In this document: piece by piece, positions 8,882 through 17,696 of the stretch
Layout: every line of letters starts with the position of its first letter
Numbering within the stretch: position 1 is the first letter of the stretch
Source of the DNA: Renibacterium sp.
GTDB taxonomy: Bacteria > Actinomycetota > Actinomycetes > Actinomycetales > Micrococcaceae
Reading direction: 5' to 3'
NCBI GenBank assembly: GCA_017419405.1
Contig: JAFOLH010000006.1
Coordinates: 124,001 to 188,000, forward strand
Length of the DNA stretch: 64,000 nt
Notes under the pieces: model-generated
Database searches by the model: none
The model's input: only the letters and a program-made list of their open reading frames with translations
Told to the model about the DNA's origin: nothing
Translations under genes and position numbers: made by a program

Positions 8882-9352
8882 ATGAGCGGAAGAATCGGCA
8901 ACGAACACCACTACGCGATCCACACGGTATGGACTGGGAACCGCGGCAGCGGCACGTCCGGTTACCGGGACTACGGTCGCGACCACACGGTCAGCGCCGA
9001 TGGCTTACCGGACATCCTGGGCTCGGCCGACGCCACTTTCCACGGCGACAAGACCCGTTGGAACCCGGAATTGCTGTTGCTGACCGCGTTGAGCGAATGC
9101 CATATGCTCTCCTACCTGCACGTCGCGGTGAACCATGGCCTCACGGTGACCGGTTACACCGACTCCGCAGTAGGCACCATGGTGCTCAATCCGGACGGGA
9201 GCGGTCAATTCAGCTCGGTCACCCTGCGCCCGCAGGTCGAGTTGGCCGACCCCTCGCAAGCCGAGCTGGCCAAGGAACTGCACCACGAAGCCTCACAGAA
9301 GTGCTTCATCGCCCGGAGCATGAATTTTCCGGTAACCCACGAGCCGCTCTGA
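8882..9352 (+). CDS. OsmC family peroxiredoxin-like protein
   Basis: 156-residue OsmC/Ohr-fold protein expected to reduce organic hydroperoxides through a cysteine pair. One Cys lies in LSECHMLSYLHV and the second in SQKCFIARSMNFPV, both at family positions. The central segment WNPELLLLTALSECH is characteristic. ATG at 8882 was chosen; no other start is close. It stands alone between two palindromes. Confidence 0.9.
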   Translation: MSGRIGNEHHYAIHTVWTGNRGSGTSGYRDYGRDHTVSADGLPDILGSADATFHGDKTRWNPELLLLTALSECHMLSYLHVAVNHGLTVTGYTDSAVGTMVLNPDGSGQFSSVTLRPQVELADPSQAELAKELHHEASQKCFIARSMNFPVTHEPL

Positions 9353-9367
9353 GCCCTCCCCCGGCCC

Positions 9368-9427
9368 GTCCAATCCGTGGGTTCAGTGGGCACAGACGTC
9401 TGTGCCCACTGAACATGCACATTGGAC
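9368..9427. repeat. Nested palindrome downstream of the OsmC gene
   Basis: The core 9381-9414 is a perfect 34-bp palindrome (arm GTTCAGTGGGCACAGAC). An outer inverted pair GTCCAAT/ATTGGAC at 9368-9374 and 9421-9427 frames it. It lies between convergent genes, so it may act as a bidirectional terminator or be a REP-type repeat. Confidence 0.85.
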
Positions 9428-9475
9428 CGGCGCACAGCGGGGGTAGCGCTGAGGAAATTGCGTGGCTCGCGGAGC

Positions 9476-10453
9476 TTAGCCGGCCAGCAAAGCCAATAGC
9501 TCGGCTTCCCGGGCTTGGCTGAGTCCAGCCCGGCGTTCCCGGCCGAGGCCCCTGGACTTCTCGTCAGCGAGCACGGATTCCAGCGTCTGGTCGAAAGGAC
9601 GCAGCCGCAGCCCGGCCGCACGCGCCGCAGCGCCACTTCGGGCCATCAAGCCGAACGCGTCTTCCGGCAACCACAGGGGCAAAGACTCCGGCCCGGCCCA
9701 CGGGGAGACGCCGTGCGCGCTGAGCCACGCCGGGTCCGCGAGTCGCAGCCGGCCGGAATACCCGGCGACTTCCATCGCGGCTCCGATCAGGGTGCGCCAC
9801 GGCACCGTGGGGCCGCATGCGTCGAAAACGCCACCGGTCCCGGACTCCGCGAGTTCCACCAGCCACAGCGCAAGGTCTCTGGCATCGATTACTTGGGTGG
9901 CCATCGCGCCCAGGTCCGGAAGCAGGGCCGGGCCGTTGTCCCGGGCGAAGCGTGCCGGCCAATAACCATAGCGGTCGCTAGGGTCGCCCGGCCCGCAGAT
10001 CAGTCCCGGCCGGACGATCGCGAATGGCTCCGTGGCCGAGCGGAAAAGTTGCTCGCATGCCACCTTCGCCGCACCGTATTCGGCAGCAGCATCCGCCCCT
10101 TCGGCCAAGCCCGGCAGCAGCTCCGCGGATTCGTCCTGGCCGGCCACCGCTTGGTCGGCGTAGACGGACAGCGTCGAGACGAAGGTCCAGTGCGCCACCC
10201 GACCGGACAGGGCTTGGCGCGCCGCCCCGACCTGCACAGGATCCCTGGCCACGTCGATCACGGCGTCCCACTCACCGGTCAAGCCGGCAAAAGCCGTCAC
10301 CCCCTGGTCGCGGTCCGCCACGTGCAGCATCGCACCGGCGGGAACCGGCCGGCTCCCCCGGGCCAGCGCGGTGACCTGGTGGCCGCGGGCTACCGCCGCC
10401 CTGGCGATGTTGCGGGAGAGGAAGACCGTTCCACCGAGGATCAGAAGTCGCAT
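9476..10453 (-). CDS. NAD-dependent epimerase/dehydratase family protein (extended SDR)
   Basis: 325-residue Rossmann protein. The N-terminal nucleotide-binding motif is LILGGTVFLSRNIA (GGTxFxG class, with Ser replacing the third Gly). YGAAKVACEQLF supplies the SDR catalytic Tyr and Lys. Similar proteins in actinobacteria are annotated as reductases or isoflavone-reductase-like; the substrate is unknown. It is transcribed divergently from mscS, with 72 bases between the start codons. Confidence 0.82.
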   Translation of the reverse strand: MRLLILGGTVFLSRNIARAAVARGHQVTALARGSRPVPAGAMLHVADRDQGVTAFAGLTGEWDAVIDVARDPVQVGAARQALSGRVAHWTFVSTLSVYADQAVAGQDESAELLPGLAEGADAAAEYGAAKVACEQLFRSATEPFAIVRPGLICGPGDPSDRYGYWPARFARDNGPALLPDLGAMATQVIDARDLALWLVELAESGTGGVFDACGPTVPWRTLIGAAMEVAGYSGRLRLADPAWLSAHGVSPWAGPESLPLWLPEDAFGLMARSGAAARAAGLRLRPFDQTLESVLADEKSRGLGRERRAGLSQAREAELLALLAG

Positions 10454-10525
10454 GCGATCAGCCTAGTCAATGACAGAATAGATGCAGAGGAATTGTCTTC
10501 TGCTGAGAGAGGAGCGCTGCCCGCA

Positions 10526-11137
10526 GTGCCGCAATGGACCCAAGACCCCCTGTTGAACAGCTGGATCAGCGCCGGATTGAGCATCGTGATCGGCCTGCTG
10601 GTGTGGGGGGTCGGAAAATTCGTCATCGCCAAGCTGGTGCGCCGGGTGCGCAATGGCAGCTCGGTGTTCAAGTTACGGGCTCTGCGCTGGGCGCAACCGG
10701 CGCTGCGTCCGCTCGACTCGGAACGCCGCGTGCAACGGGCCGGCACCATCGGCACGCTGTTGACCTCGGTACTCGGCGTGGTGATCGTGGTGATCGTCTT
10801 CGTCTACGTGCTTTTGGCCTTCCAGATCAATGTGGTCCCGCTGCTGGGCGGCCTGGGCATCCTCGGTGTGGCGATCGGCTTCGGCTGCCAGCAGCTGATC
10901 CGGGATTTCCTCGCCGGGATCTTCATCACGCTCGAGGACCAATACGGAATCGGCGATGTGATCGAAACCTCGGAAGTCGTCGGGATCGTGGAATCAGTCG
11001 GTCTGCGGATCACCAGGGTGCGTTCTGCCGACGGTGCGATCTGGTACCTGCGCAACGGTGAAATCCTCCGGGTGGGCAACCGCTCGCAAGGCAACTACCA
11101 AGCACCGGCCGACGGCGATGAAGGAGCGGGAATCTGA
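10526..11137 (+). CDS. Mechanosensitive ion channel (MscS family), small
   Basis: 203 residues. The GTG start (MPQWTQDPLLNSW) has GGAG 11 bases upstream; an upstream TTG at 10493 has a poorly spaced site. The N-terminal hydrophobic segment is followed by a basic linker and two further hydrophobic spans. The pore/beta-domain region contains GGLGILGVAIGFGCQQLIRDFLAGIFI and EDQYGIGDVIE, the MscS signature. The protein ends soon after the beta domain, so the large C-terminal vestibule is short. One base separates it from glbO. Confidence 0.88.
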   Translation: MPQWTQDPLLNSWISAGLSIVIGLLVWGVGKFVIAKLVRRVRNGSSVFKLRALRWAQPALRPLDSERRVQRAGTIGTLLTSVLGVVIVVIVFVYVLLAFQINVVPLLGGLGILGVAIGFGCQQLIRDFLAGIFITLEDQYGIGDVIETSEVVGIVESVGLRITRVRSADGAIWYLRNGEILRVGNRSQGNYQAPADGDEGAGI

Positions 11138-11138
11138 G

Positions 11139-11612
11139 ATGACCGAAGAACCGCAAGGCCTACCGATTCCGTCCCGCTTCGGCGAACCGCTGGCGCGGCT
11201 CACCCCGGTCAGCGGGCCGGCCAGCAATTTCACCGCACCGCCGGAGAACTTTTACCAGACCGTGGGCGGGCACGATACCTTCGTGAAACTCGTGCACGAA
11301 TTTTATCGCCGGGTCGCCGACGACGACCTTTTGCGCCCGATGTACCCCGACGAGGACTTGGCTCCGGCCGAGCGCCGGATGCTGATGTTCCTGGAACAGT
11401 ATTGGGGCGGTCCCAAAACCTATTTGGAAGAACGCGGGCATCCCCGCCTGCGGATGCGGCACGCCCCGTTCGCGGTCACCCCGGCGGCCCGGGACCGCTG
11501 GTTGGAACTGATGCGGGCGGCTTTGGACACCCTGGAGCTGCCGCCGCTGCAGGAAACTACCTTGTGGGACTATTTGGAACGCGCGGCGCACTCGATGGTC
11601 AACTCGGCCTGA
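11139..11612 (+). CDS. glbO: Group II truncated haemoglobin
   Basis: 157 residues, trHbO class. The proximal His is in RLRMRHAPFAV, Tyr in FYRRVADDD fits position B10, and Trp in ARDRWLELM fits G8, as in Mycobacterium GlbO. Roles in oxygen handling or peroxide/NO chemistry are known for the family, not shown here. ATG at 11139 is preceded by AAGGAG, and the gene directly follows mscS, so cotranscription is likely. Confidence 0.93.
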   Translation: MTEEPQGLPIPSRFGEPLARLTPVSGPASNFTAPPENFYQTVGGHDTFVKLVHEFYRRVADDDLLRPMYPDEDLAPAERRMLMFLEQYWGGPKTYLEERGHPRLRMRHAPFAVTPAARDRWLELMRAALDTLELPPLQETTLWDYLERAAHSMVNSA

Positions 11613-11666
11613 GCGGCGAAGCCCCTGCTGGACCTGGCCTCTGCTCAATCTGAGTCGCCCGGCCGG

Positions 11667-12320
11667 CTAGCTCAGTTGACTGCCCGGCCGCACCAAAACG
11701 TGCCCGGCTCCGCTGCTGAGCCTGAGCCAGCGGGCGGACTGGAAGAGCGCCACCGGCTCGCCCGGTTTCCAGAAGCCCAGGGCATAACCGGCAAAGGCAG
11801 CTCCGGCGGGCACCCCCGGGACATCCGGCAGCTCTCGCCCCCAGACCGAGGCACGTGCGTTGTTGACGATCAGGGCGCCCGGATTGACCGGAATGATCTG
11901 TGCTACCTCGCGGACGCCGGTTTTTGCCGCCTGGATCAATCGGTCCGCGTCCAACTGCGCCACGAGCCGCCAATCGGCCCGTGGCGGGCTCACCGAGGCC
12001 CAGGCTTCCCGGACGCCCATCGGCGGGACCGGCAACTCCCGCTCGCCCGGCTCAAGCCGGGCGAGCCGGTCCGCGACCGAAGCCAAACTCACGGTATCGT
12101 CTGAATCCGCCTGCCGCGCTACGGCCATGGTGCGCAAACCCAAAACCGTCGGGGTGCCTTCGCCGAGCAGCTTGGGACGCATCGAGCAAACCCAAGCCGC
12201 CAGGACCCCGCTGCTCGCCTGCAACCTGATCGCGCCGTCGTCCGCGGCCCGGGCGCGGGAAACGAAGGTGCGGAAGTCGGCGACTCCGGCGTCGTCGGAA
12301 AAGACCAACGTCTGGCTCAT
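11667..12320 (-). CDS. Conserved hypothetical protein
   Basis: 217 residues (MSQTLVFSDDAGVADF start). I see no enzymatic motif, signal peptide or membrane span. The acidic N-terminal part and the segment GREAWASVSPP-like region suggest a soluble cytoplasmic protein; the composition is ordinary for the host. Its ATG overlaps the stop of the upstream thioesterase by 4 bases (ATGA), so the two are translationally coupled. Confidence 0.75.
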   Translation of the reverse strand: MSQTLVFSDDAGVADFRTFVSRARAADDGAIRLQASSGVLAAWVCSMRPKLLGEGTPTVLGLRTMAVARQADSDDTVSLASVADRLARLEPGERELPVPPMGVREAWASVSPPRADWRLVAQLDADRLIQAAKTGVREVAQIIPVNPGALIVNNARASVWGRELPDVPGVPAGAAFAGYALGFWKPGEPVALFQSARWLRLSSGAGHVLVRPGSQLS

Positions 12321-12823
12321 TCGGCGGCCCTGCCTTGCTCGCCCGTGGGCGGTCGTCTGCGGAAGTCGATGGGTTCGCCCAGCCAGTTCTCCAGGGCGTG
12401 CCGCTGCGGTCCGTCCAAGAACACCGGCCGGCCGGTGTTCCGCGAGACCAGGACCATACCCGAAGCCGCTTGGGCATAAACCTTCGACCCGTCGGCTTCG
12501 GCCACCGTATAACCGAAATCGAAGCTCGCTGCACCGATCCGGGTAATCCAAATATTCACGAATACCGGTTCAGTGCGGAAGGTCAGCGGTGCCAAGTACT
12601 CGATTTCATGCCGCCCGACCAAAGTGAACTGATCGGCTGCGACCAGATCATTGAAGCAGTCGCCCGCCTGCGCGCCGGCTCCTGCGGCTTCGCCCAAGGG
12701 CGTGTGCGTCAACTGGACCCGGGCATCCTCCAAAAACTGAATGTATTGCACATTGTTGACGTGTCCGTAGGAATCGATGTCCCCGAATCGGATCTGCAGG
12801 GGAATCTGAATGACCGAGCTCAT
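12317..12823 (-). CDS. Acyl-CoA thioesterase, 4HBT hotdog fold (YbgC-like)
   Basis: 168 residues. RFGDIDSYGHVNNVQYIQFLEDAR matches the 4-hydroxybenzoyl-CoA thioesterase motif, with Asp in the active-site turn. ATG at 12823 removes 18 poorly supported residues of the longer frame. It hydrolyses acyl-CoA esters by family. Its upstream region is shared with the divergent tesB gene, so two thioesterases of different subfamilies lie back to back. Confidence 0.9.
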   Translation of the reverse strand: MSSVIQIPLQIRFGDIDSYGHVNNVQYIQFLEDARVQLTHTPLGEAAGAGAQAGDCFNDLVAADQFTLVGRHEIEYLAPLTFRTEPVFVNIWITRIGAASFDFGYTVAEADGSKVYAQAASGMVLVSRNTGRPVFLDGPQRHALENWLGEPIDFRRRPPTGEQGRAAE

Positions 12824-12918
12824 GCGCTCATCTTCGCAAAGCCCGGCGGCAGGCCCAAATAGTGTGTCCGAAAACACCGCAGTTGAGCGGATTCCCCGCA
12901 GCGCAATAGAGTCAGCTC

Positions 12919-13809
12919 ATGACTGAAGCTGCCCATGACCCGCTGGCCGATCTGCTCGGATTACTCGACCTCAGTGACGCGGATGGTGCCCGCACCGACG
13001 AAGACCTTTACGTCGGCACCTCGCAAAAGCGCCCCTCGCAACGCGTTTTCGGCGGGCAGGTCCTGGCCCAAACGCTGGTGGCGAGCTCGCGGACGGTGCC
13101 GGAAAGCCGGGCGGTGCATTCGATGCACGGGTATTTCCTACGCGCCGGAGACGCGAATCAGCCGATCACCTTCGGTGTGCAGCGACTGCGCGACGGCCGG
13201 TCCTTTTCCGCCCGCCGGGTGCATGCCTATCAGAACGGCGAGCCGATCCTGTCCATGATCGCTTCTTTTCAGGAACCCGATGACGGCTTGAACCACCAAG
13301 CCGAATTCCCGGAAGGAATTCCGGATCCGGAATCTTTGCCGAACGCCGCCGATCTCCTGGGGAACCTCGACCATCCGGTAGCCCGGGAGTGGACCGTGGA
13401 ACGCCCCTTCGACGTGCGGCATGTCGGAAGCAACATCTATTTCTCGGTCGACGACGACCGCAGACCGCAGCAGGCAGTCTGGCTGAAAACGGTGGGCGCC
13501 ATGCCCGACGACCCGGTTCTGCACCGCGCCGCATTGGCTTTCGCCAGCGACTACACGTTACTGGAACCAGTCTTGCGGAGGCACGGAATGCCCTGGCGTT
13601 CGGCCGGCGTCAGCATCGCCAGTCTGGACCACGCCATGTGGTGGCACCGCCCGGTCCGGGTCGATGATTGGCTGCTGTACGTCTCGGACTCGCCCAGTGC
13701 CTCTGGTGCCCGCGGCCTGAGCTTGGGCAAGTTTTTCAACCGGAGCGGCGAACTGGTGGCTTCGGTGGCGCAAGAAGGCATGATCCGGGTGCCCCGGGAG
13801 AAACTCTGA
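12919..13809 (+). CDS. tesB: Acyl-CoA thioesterase II
   Basis: 296 residues, double-hotdog TesB. Characteristic segments are QRVFGGQVLAQTLVAS near the N-terminus, SMHGYFLRAGD, and in the second hotdog SIASLDHAMWWHRPVRVDDWLLY, with the catalytic Asp in SLDHAMW. Broad-range medium to long acyl-CoA hydrolysis is the family role. ATG at 12919; the gene stands alone and ends before a bidirectional terminator. Confidence 0.95.
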   Translation: MTEAAHDPLADLLGLLDLSDADGARTDEDLYVGTSQKRPSQRVFGGQVLAQTLVASSRTVPESRAVHSMHGYFLRAGDANQPITFGVQRLRDGRSFSARRVHAYQNGEPILSMIASFQEPDDGLNHQAEFPEGIPDPESLPNAADLLGNLDHPVAREWTVERPFDVRHVGSNIYFSVDDDRRPQQAVWLKTVGAMPDDPVLHRAALAFASDYTLLEPVLRRHGMPWRSAGVSIASLDHAMWWHRPVRVDDWLLYVSDSPSASGARGLSLGKFFNRSGELVASVAQEGMIRVPREKL

Positions 13810-13814
13810 TTAAC

Positions 13815-13867
13815 GGCTTCGGGTCCCGGCGCTACGCAGCGATGGCGTAGTACCGGGACCCGAAGCC
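13815..13867. terminator. Bidirectional terminator/palindrome between tesB and ettA
   Basis: 15-bp perfect arms GGCTTCGGGTCCCGG and CCGGGACCCGAAGCC enclose a 23-base loop that itself contains CTACGC/GCGTAG. It is placed between two convergent genes; no long U-tract is seen. Confidence 0.75.
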
Positions 13868-13894
13868 GGTCCGGAGAGCAGATGCTCCGCTGGG

Positions 13895-15577
13895 TCAGTC
13901 GCGCGTCAGCTTGCGATAGGTCACCCGATGCGGGCGGGCCGCGTCCGCGCCGAGCCGCTCGACTTTGTTCTCCTCGTAGGATTCGAAGTTGCCCTCGAAC
14001 CAGTACCAGTTCGCCGGATTCTCCTCAGTGCCTTCATAAGCCAAGATGTGCGTGGCCACCCGGTCGAGGAACCAGCGGTCGTGCGAAACCACGACGGCGC
14101 AGCCCGGGAACTCCAGCAAGGCGTTCTCCAGACTGGAAAGGGTTTCCACGTCCAGGTCGTTGGTGGGTTCGTCCAAAAGCAGCAAATTGCCGCCCTGCTT
14201 CAAGGTCAGCGCGAGGTTCAACCGGTTCCGCTCGCCGCCGGAAAGCACTCCGGCTTTTTTCTGCTGATCCGGGCCCTTGAACCCGAAGGCTGCGACATAG
14301 GCCCGGGACGGCATTTCGACATTGCCGACCTTGATGTAGTCCAAGCCGTCGGAAACCACTTCCCACAGAGTCTTGTCCGGATCGATTCCGCCCCGGCTCT
14401 GATCGACGTAGGAGATCTTGACCGAGTCACCGATCTTCAGCTCACCGCCGTCGAGCGGTTCGATGCCGGTGATGGTCTTGAACAAGGTGGTCTTGCCGAC
14501 GCCGTTCGGACCGATCACACCGACGATGCCGTTGCGGGGCAAAGTGAAGGAGAGCCCGTCGATCAGCGTGCGCTCGCCGAAGCCCTTTTTCAGGTTGCTC
14601 GCTTCCAGCACCAGGCCGCCCAAGCGCGGGCCCGGCGGGATCTGGATTTCTTCGAAATCGAGTTTCCGGGTCCGGTCCGCCTCCGCGGCCATTTCTTCGT
14701 AGCGCGCCAGACGCGCTTTGGACTTGGTCTGCCGCCCTTTGGCGTTCGAGCGGACCCACTCGAGCTCTTCGCTCAATCGTTTGGCTTGTTTCGCGTCCTT
14801 CTTGCCTTGCACTTCGAGGCGCGCGCGCTTCTTCTCCAAGTAGGTGGAGTAGTTGCCTTCATAGGGGTACAGCTTTCCGCGATCGACCTCGGCGATCCAT
14901 TCGGCCACGTGGTCCAGGAAGTAGCGATCGTGGGTGACCGCCAGGACTGCTCCCGGGTAGGCGGAGAGGTGCTGCTCCAGCCACAGCACGCTTTCGGCGT
15001 CCAAGTGGTTGGTCGGCTCATCGAGCAGCAGCAGGTCCGGCTTCTGCAGCAGCAACTTGCACAAAGCCACCCGTCGCCGCTCACCACCGGAGAGGACGGT
15101 CACATCGGCATCCGGCGGCGGGCAACGGAGCGCGTCCATGGCCTGTTCCAACTGGGAATCGAGGTCCCAGGCATCAGCCGCGTCGATGGCTTCCTGGAGT
15201 TTGCCCATTTCTTCGAGCAGGGCGTCGTAATCCGCGTCCGGATTGGCCATCTCTTCGGAAATCTGGTTGAACCGCTGGATCTTCTCGAAGATCTCGCCGA
15301 CGCCTTCCTGGACATTGCCCAGAACCGTTTTCGCTTCGTTCAACGGCGGCTCCTGGAGCAGGATGCCTACCGTGTAACCCGGGCTGAGCCGGGCCTCGCC
15401 GTTGGACGGAGTGTCCAGACCGGCCATGATTTTGAGGATCGTGGACTTGCCGGCACCGTTGGGGCCGACGACTCCGATTTTGGCACCGGGGAAGAAGGAC
15501 ATGCTGACATCGTCGAGGATGACCTTGTCGCCCACCGCCTTGCGGGCCTTGGTCATAGTGTAAATGAATTCCGCCAT
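13895..15577 (-). CDS. ettA: Energy-dependent translational throttle protein EttA (ABC-F)
   Basis: 560 residues, a soluble ABC-F ATPase that binds the ribosomal E site and gates entry into elongation according to ATP/ADP. Two nucleotide-binding domains are complete: Walker A GPNGAGKST and GPNGVGKTT, signatures LSGGERRR and LSGGERNRL, and Walker B LLLDEPTNHLD and LLLDEPTNDLD. The P-site tRNA-interaction linker between them is basic and lysine-rich. It begins MAEFIYTMTKARKAVGDKVILDDV, typical of EttA rather than Uup or Vga-type proteins. Confidence 0.96.
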   Translation of the reverse strand: MAEFIYTMTKARKAVGDKVILDDVSMSFFPGAKIGVVGPNGAGKSTILKIMAGLDTPSNGEARLSPGYTVGILLQEPPLNEAKTVLGNVQEGVGEIFEKIQRFNQISEEMANPDADYDALLEEMGKLQEAIDAADAWDLDSQLEQAMDALRCPPPDADVTVLSGGERRRVALCKLLLQKPDLLLLDEPTNHLDAESVLWLEQHLSAYPGAVLAVTHDRYFLDHVAEWIAEVDRGKLYPYEGNYSTYLEKKRARLEVQGKKDAKQAKRLSEELEWVRSNAKGRQTKSKARLARYEEMAAEADRTRKLDFEEIQIPPGPRLGGLVLEASNLKKGFGERTLIDGLSFTLPRNGIVGVIGPNGVGKTTLFKTITGIEPLDGGELKIGDSVKISYVDQSRGGIDPDKTLWEVVSDGLDYIKVGNVEMPSRAYVAAFGFKGPDQQKKAGVLSGGERNRLNLALTLKQGGNLLLLDEPTNDLDVETLSSLENALLEFPGCAVVVSHDRWFLDRVATHILAYEGTEENPANWYWFEGNFESYEENKVERLGADAARPHRVTYRKLTRD

Positions 15578-15633
15578 GCCTCAAGGCTAGTGCTTGCACC
15601 CGGAGAACTCACATTCGCCGTTTCCTGCAGAGC

Positions 15634-16083
15634 TCAGCGCTGGTCCCCCACGAAGCACAATCCGGTGGGCAATACTGGCTGCACCGTCGTGGACACCGCG
15701 CCATTGCGGATCTCGCCGATCACGCAGCTCTTGTCCACTTTGACCGAACCTTGGACGGCTTCGACTTCGAGTCCGGTAGGCGTCTTCGAAATCGACACTT
15801 CCACCGCCGACGGCGTCGCCGCCAATCCTTGCAGCGCACTGCGGACCTGGTCCTGGCTGGGTTTCGGACTTTGCCCGGCCAGGGTGCCCAGCGCCGAGGT
15901 GACTTGCGCCAACATCAGATCAGCTGGACCGGGTGCGGCCGTCGACGTGCCGGAGCTGCTCGGCGAGCTGACCGCCGGAGTCTGCGTGTTGCCTGAGCAT
16001 CCGGCCAGCAGAAGTACGCCGAGGAGGCCGGTTGCGATACCGCCGGCCAGCCGGGCACCAGGGGTTTTCTGTAGTCCGCTCAC
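15634..16083 (-). CDS. Putative lipoprotein
   Basis: 149 residues from GTG at 16083. A signal sequence ends in the lipobox LAGC (Cys near residue 27), followed by a Ser/Thr/Pro-rich linker and a small extracytoplasmic domain with two more cysteines. No known catalytic motif. It starts 4 bases after the MFS transporter stop, so it is likely cotranscribed with it; the frame upstream of the GTG belongs to the transporter gene. Confidence 0.8.
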   Translation of the reverse strand: MSGLQKTPGARLAGGIATGLLGVLLLAGCSGNTQTPAVSSPSSSGTSTAAPGPADLMLAQVTSALGTLAGQSPKPSQDQVRSALQGLAATPSAVEVSISKTPTGLEVEAVQGSVKVDKSCVIGEIRNGAVSTTVQPVLPTGLCFVGDQR

Positions 16084-16087
16084 CTTT

Positions 16088-17530
16088 TCATTCTGCCATG
16101 CCGACCGGGTACGGCTTCCGCACTGCGGTTCGCCCCGAGGCGAGTACTGCGAGAACCCCGAACACCGCAGCGACGGCCAAGGCCGCGAACACCGGCCACA
16201 GCCCATCGGCGCCGGGTCCCATCGGCCGCAGCGAGTTGACGAAGCCGAACACCACGCCGATGATCGCCAGGGATGCCGCAGCGCCAATCGAATCGGCCAT
16301 GGAAAGCGCCGAGCCGACCGCACCTTGCGCCCCCTCCGGCGCCTCGGCCAGGGTCAAGGTGCTGAGCCGGGGCAGGCCGAACCCCATACCTGCCCCGCCG
16401 AAGAACCAGATGACGATCAAGGTCGACGGCGGCCAAGCCAGAGCCGTGGCCAGCACGGCTGCGAGGATCGCGCCGCAGACCAATCCGGCACCGATCCGAA
16501 CCGCCAAGCCGTGCGGCACCCGGGTGCTGGTGCGGGCTTGGACCTGCGAAGCCAGCCCCCAGGAAAGGGCGCTCACAGTCAAACTCAGCCCAGCCACTGC
16601 CGGGCTGAATCGGTAGTGGTCCACCAGTGCCAGAACCAAATAGACTTCGGTGCCCGAAAAGGCTGCGGAGAACATCCCGCGCAGCAAGACCATGCTCGGC
16701 AGGCCCCGCCTCGCGGTCAAGGTCCCGGCCGGGAGCAACGGCCGGACGGTCAGGACCACCCCCAGCAATCCGGCTGCCGCGATCAGCACGGCAAGCCCGC
16801 CGGCGAATTCGGCCGCAGCACCCAAAACCAGCATTGCGAGCGCGGCGAGCACTGCCCATACCGCCCGTTTGACCCACGGCGCGGGCGGTGCCGAGGAAAC
16901 TTGCGGACCGGACGACAACGTCTTCTGCGTCTTCAAACCGGGCAGCATCAACATGAGCACCAGGGGCAAAAGCAGGAACACCGCGAGGAAGACCCACCGC
17001 CAATGGAACTGTTCGGCGATCATCCCCGCGATGAACGGTCCCACGACTGCCGGCAGAGCCCAAGCTGCTGCGAAAACCGCGAACACCTTCGGCAGCAGCG
17101 CGCTCGGGTAGATTCGGGCGACCAGTACGTAGATCACCACGCTCAGCGCGCCGCCGCCGATGCCCTGGACGGCCCGGGCCAAGACCAGCATCGGCATGCT
17201 CTGCGCCAGCCCGGCCAAGAGCAGGCCCACGGCGAAGACCAGCAACGCGGCGAACAACGGATGCCGCGGACCTCGTCGGTCCGCCCATGATCCGGCAAGC
17301 ACCATCCCGATCAACCCGGCCGCGAAAACCATTCCGAAAGCCAAGCCGTACAAAGCTTCTCCGCCGAGATCCCGGCTCACCGCCGGCATCACCGTGGTCA
17401 CCGCCAAGGATTCGAACGCGGGGAGCAGGATCAACGATCCCATGCCCAAGGTGGTCAGCAGATACCTCGGTGCCCAGATCGACGTCTGGTCGGCGTCCAC
17501 TGCCTTTGCGGCCGCTTCGTCAACATTCAC
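16088..17530 (-). CDS. MFS transporter, 14-TM DHA2-like
   Basis: 480 residues with about 14 hydrophobic spans. Motif A GSWADRRGPRHPL lies between TM2 and TM3, and motif C-like GPFIAGMIAE in TM5. This fits proton-driven drug or metabolite efflux; the substrate is unknown. The start region carries a MerR/SoxR-type promoter (17545-17567), suggesting induction by a redox-cycling or cationic compound. A lipoprotein gene follows at 4 bases. Confidence 0.88.
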   Translation of the reverse strand: MNVDEAAAKAVDADQTSIWAPRYLLTTLGMGSLILLPAFESLAVTTVMPAVSRDLGGEALYGLAFGMVFAAGLIGMVLAGSWADRRGPRHPLFAALLVFAVGLLLAGLAQSMPMLVLARAVQGIGGGALSVVIYVLVARIYPSALLPKVFAVFAAAWALPAVVGPFIAGMIAEQFHWRWVFLAVFLLLPLVLMLMLPGLKTQKTLSSGPQVSSAPPAPWVKRAVWAVLAALAMLVLGAAAEFAGGLAVLIAAAGLLGVVLTVRPLLPAGTLTARRGLPSMVLLRGMFSAAFSGTEVYLVLALVDHYRFSPAVAGLSLTVSALSWGLASQVQARTSTRVPHGLAVRIGAGLVCGAILAAVLATALAWPPSTLIVIWFFGGAGMGFGLPRLSTLTLAEAPEGAQGAVGSALSMADSIGAAASLAIIGVVFGFVNSLRPMGPGADGLWPVFAALAVAAVFGVLAVLASGRTAVRKPYPVGMAE

Positions 17531-17544
17531 CCCACCAACCTAGA

Positions 17545-17567
17545 ACCTCAACTGCGATTGAGGTCAA
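17545..17567 (-). promoter_or_regulatory. MerR/SoxR-type promoter operator
   Basis: A perfect dyad ACCTCAA-N6-TTGAGGT spans 17545-17564, identical in its arms to the CCTCAA/TTGAGG halves of the enterobacterial SoxR box. On the minus strand TTGACC (-35, 17567-17562) and TAGGTT (-10) are 19 bases apart with the dyad in the spacer, the architecture of MerR-family activated promoters. It reads toward the MFS gene starting at 17530. No merR/soxR gene is in the window. Confidence 0.65.
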
Positions 17568-17696
17568 TGGCATGGCCTCGAAGCTTGCAGCTCCGGCGAA
17601 CTCACTGCTGGCCCGACCGTCGGTCCCGTCCCGGCGCAGCAGGCCGCGGCTGCCCTTGGAATCTCTTGACGTGGCTCTCCCGGACCCGAATAATCG

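Noticed and set aside
8709-9427. Palindromes as insertion sequence ends
   Set aside because: No transposase gene and no target-site duplication around them; OsmC between them is an ordinary host gene.
13928-17290. Very long plus-strand open frame (1120 codons) across ettA, the lipoprotein and MFS genes
   Set aside because: It lies opposite three convincing minus-strand genes and its translation is Arg/Gly/Gln-rich low-complexity sequence. It is an antisense frame kept open by high GC at third positions.
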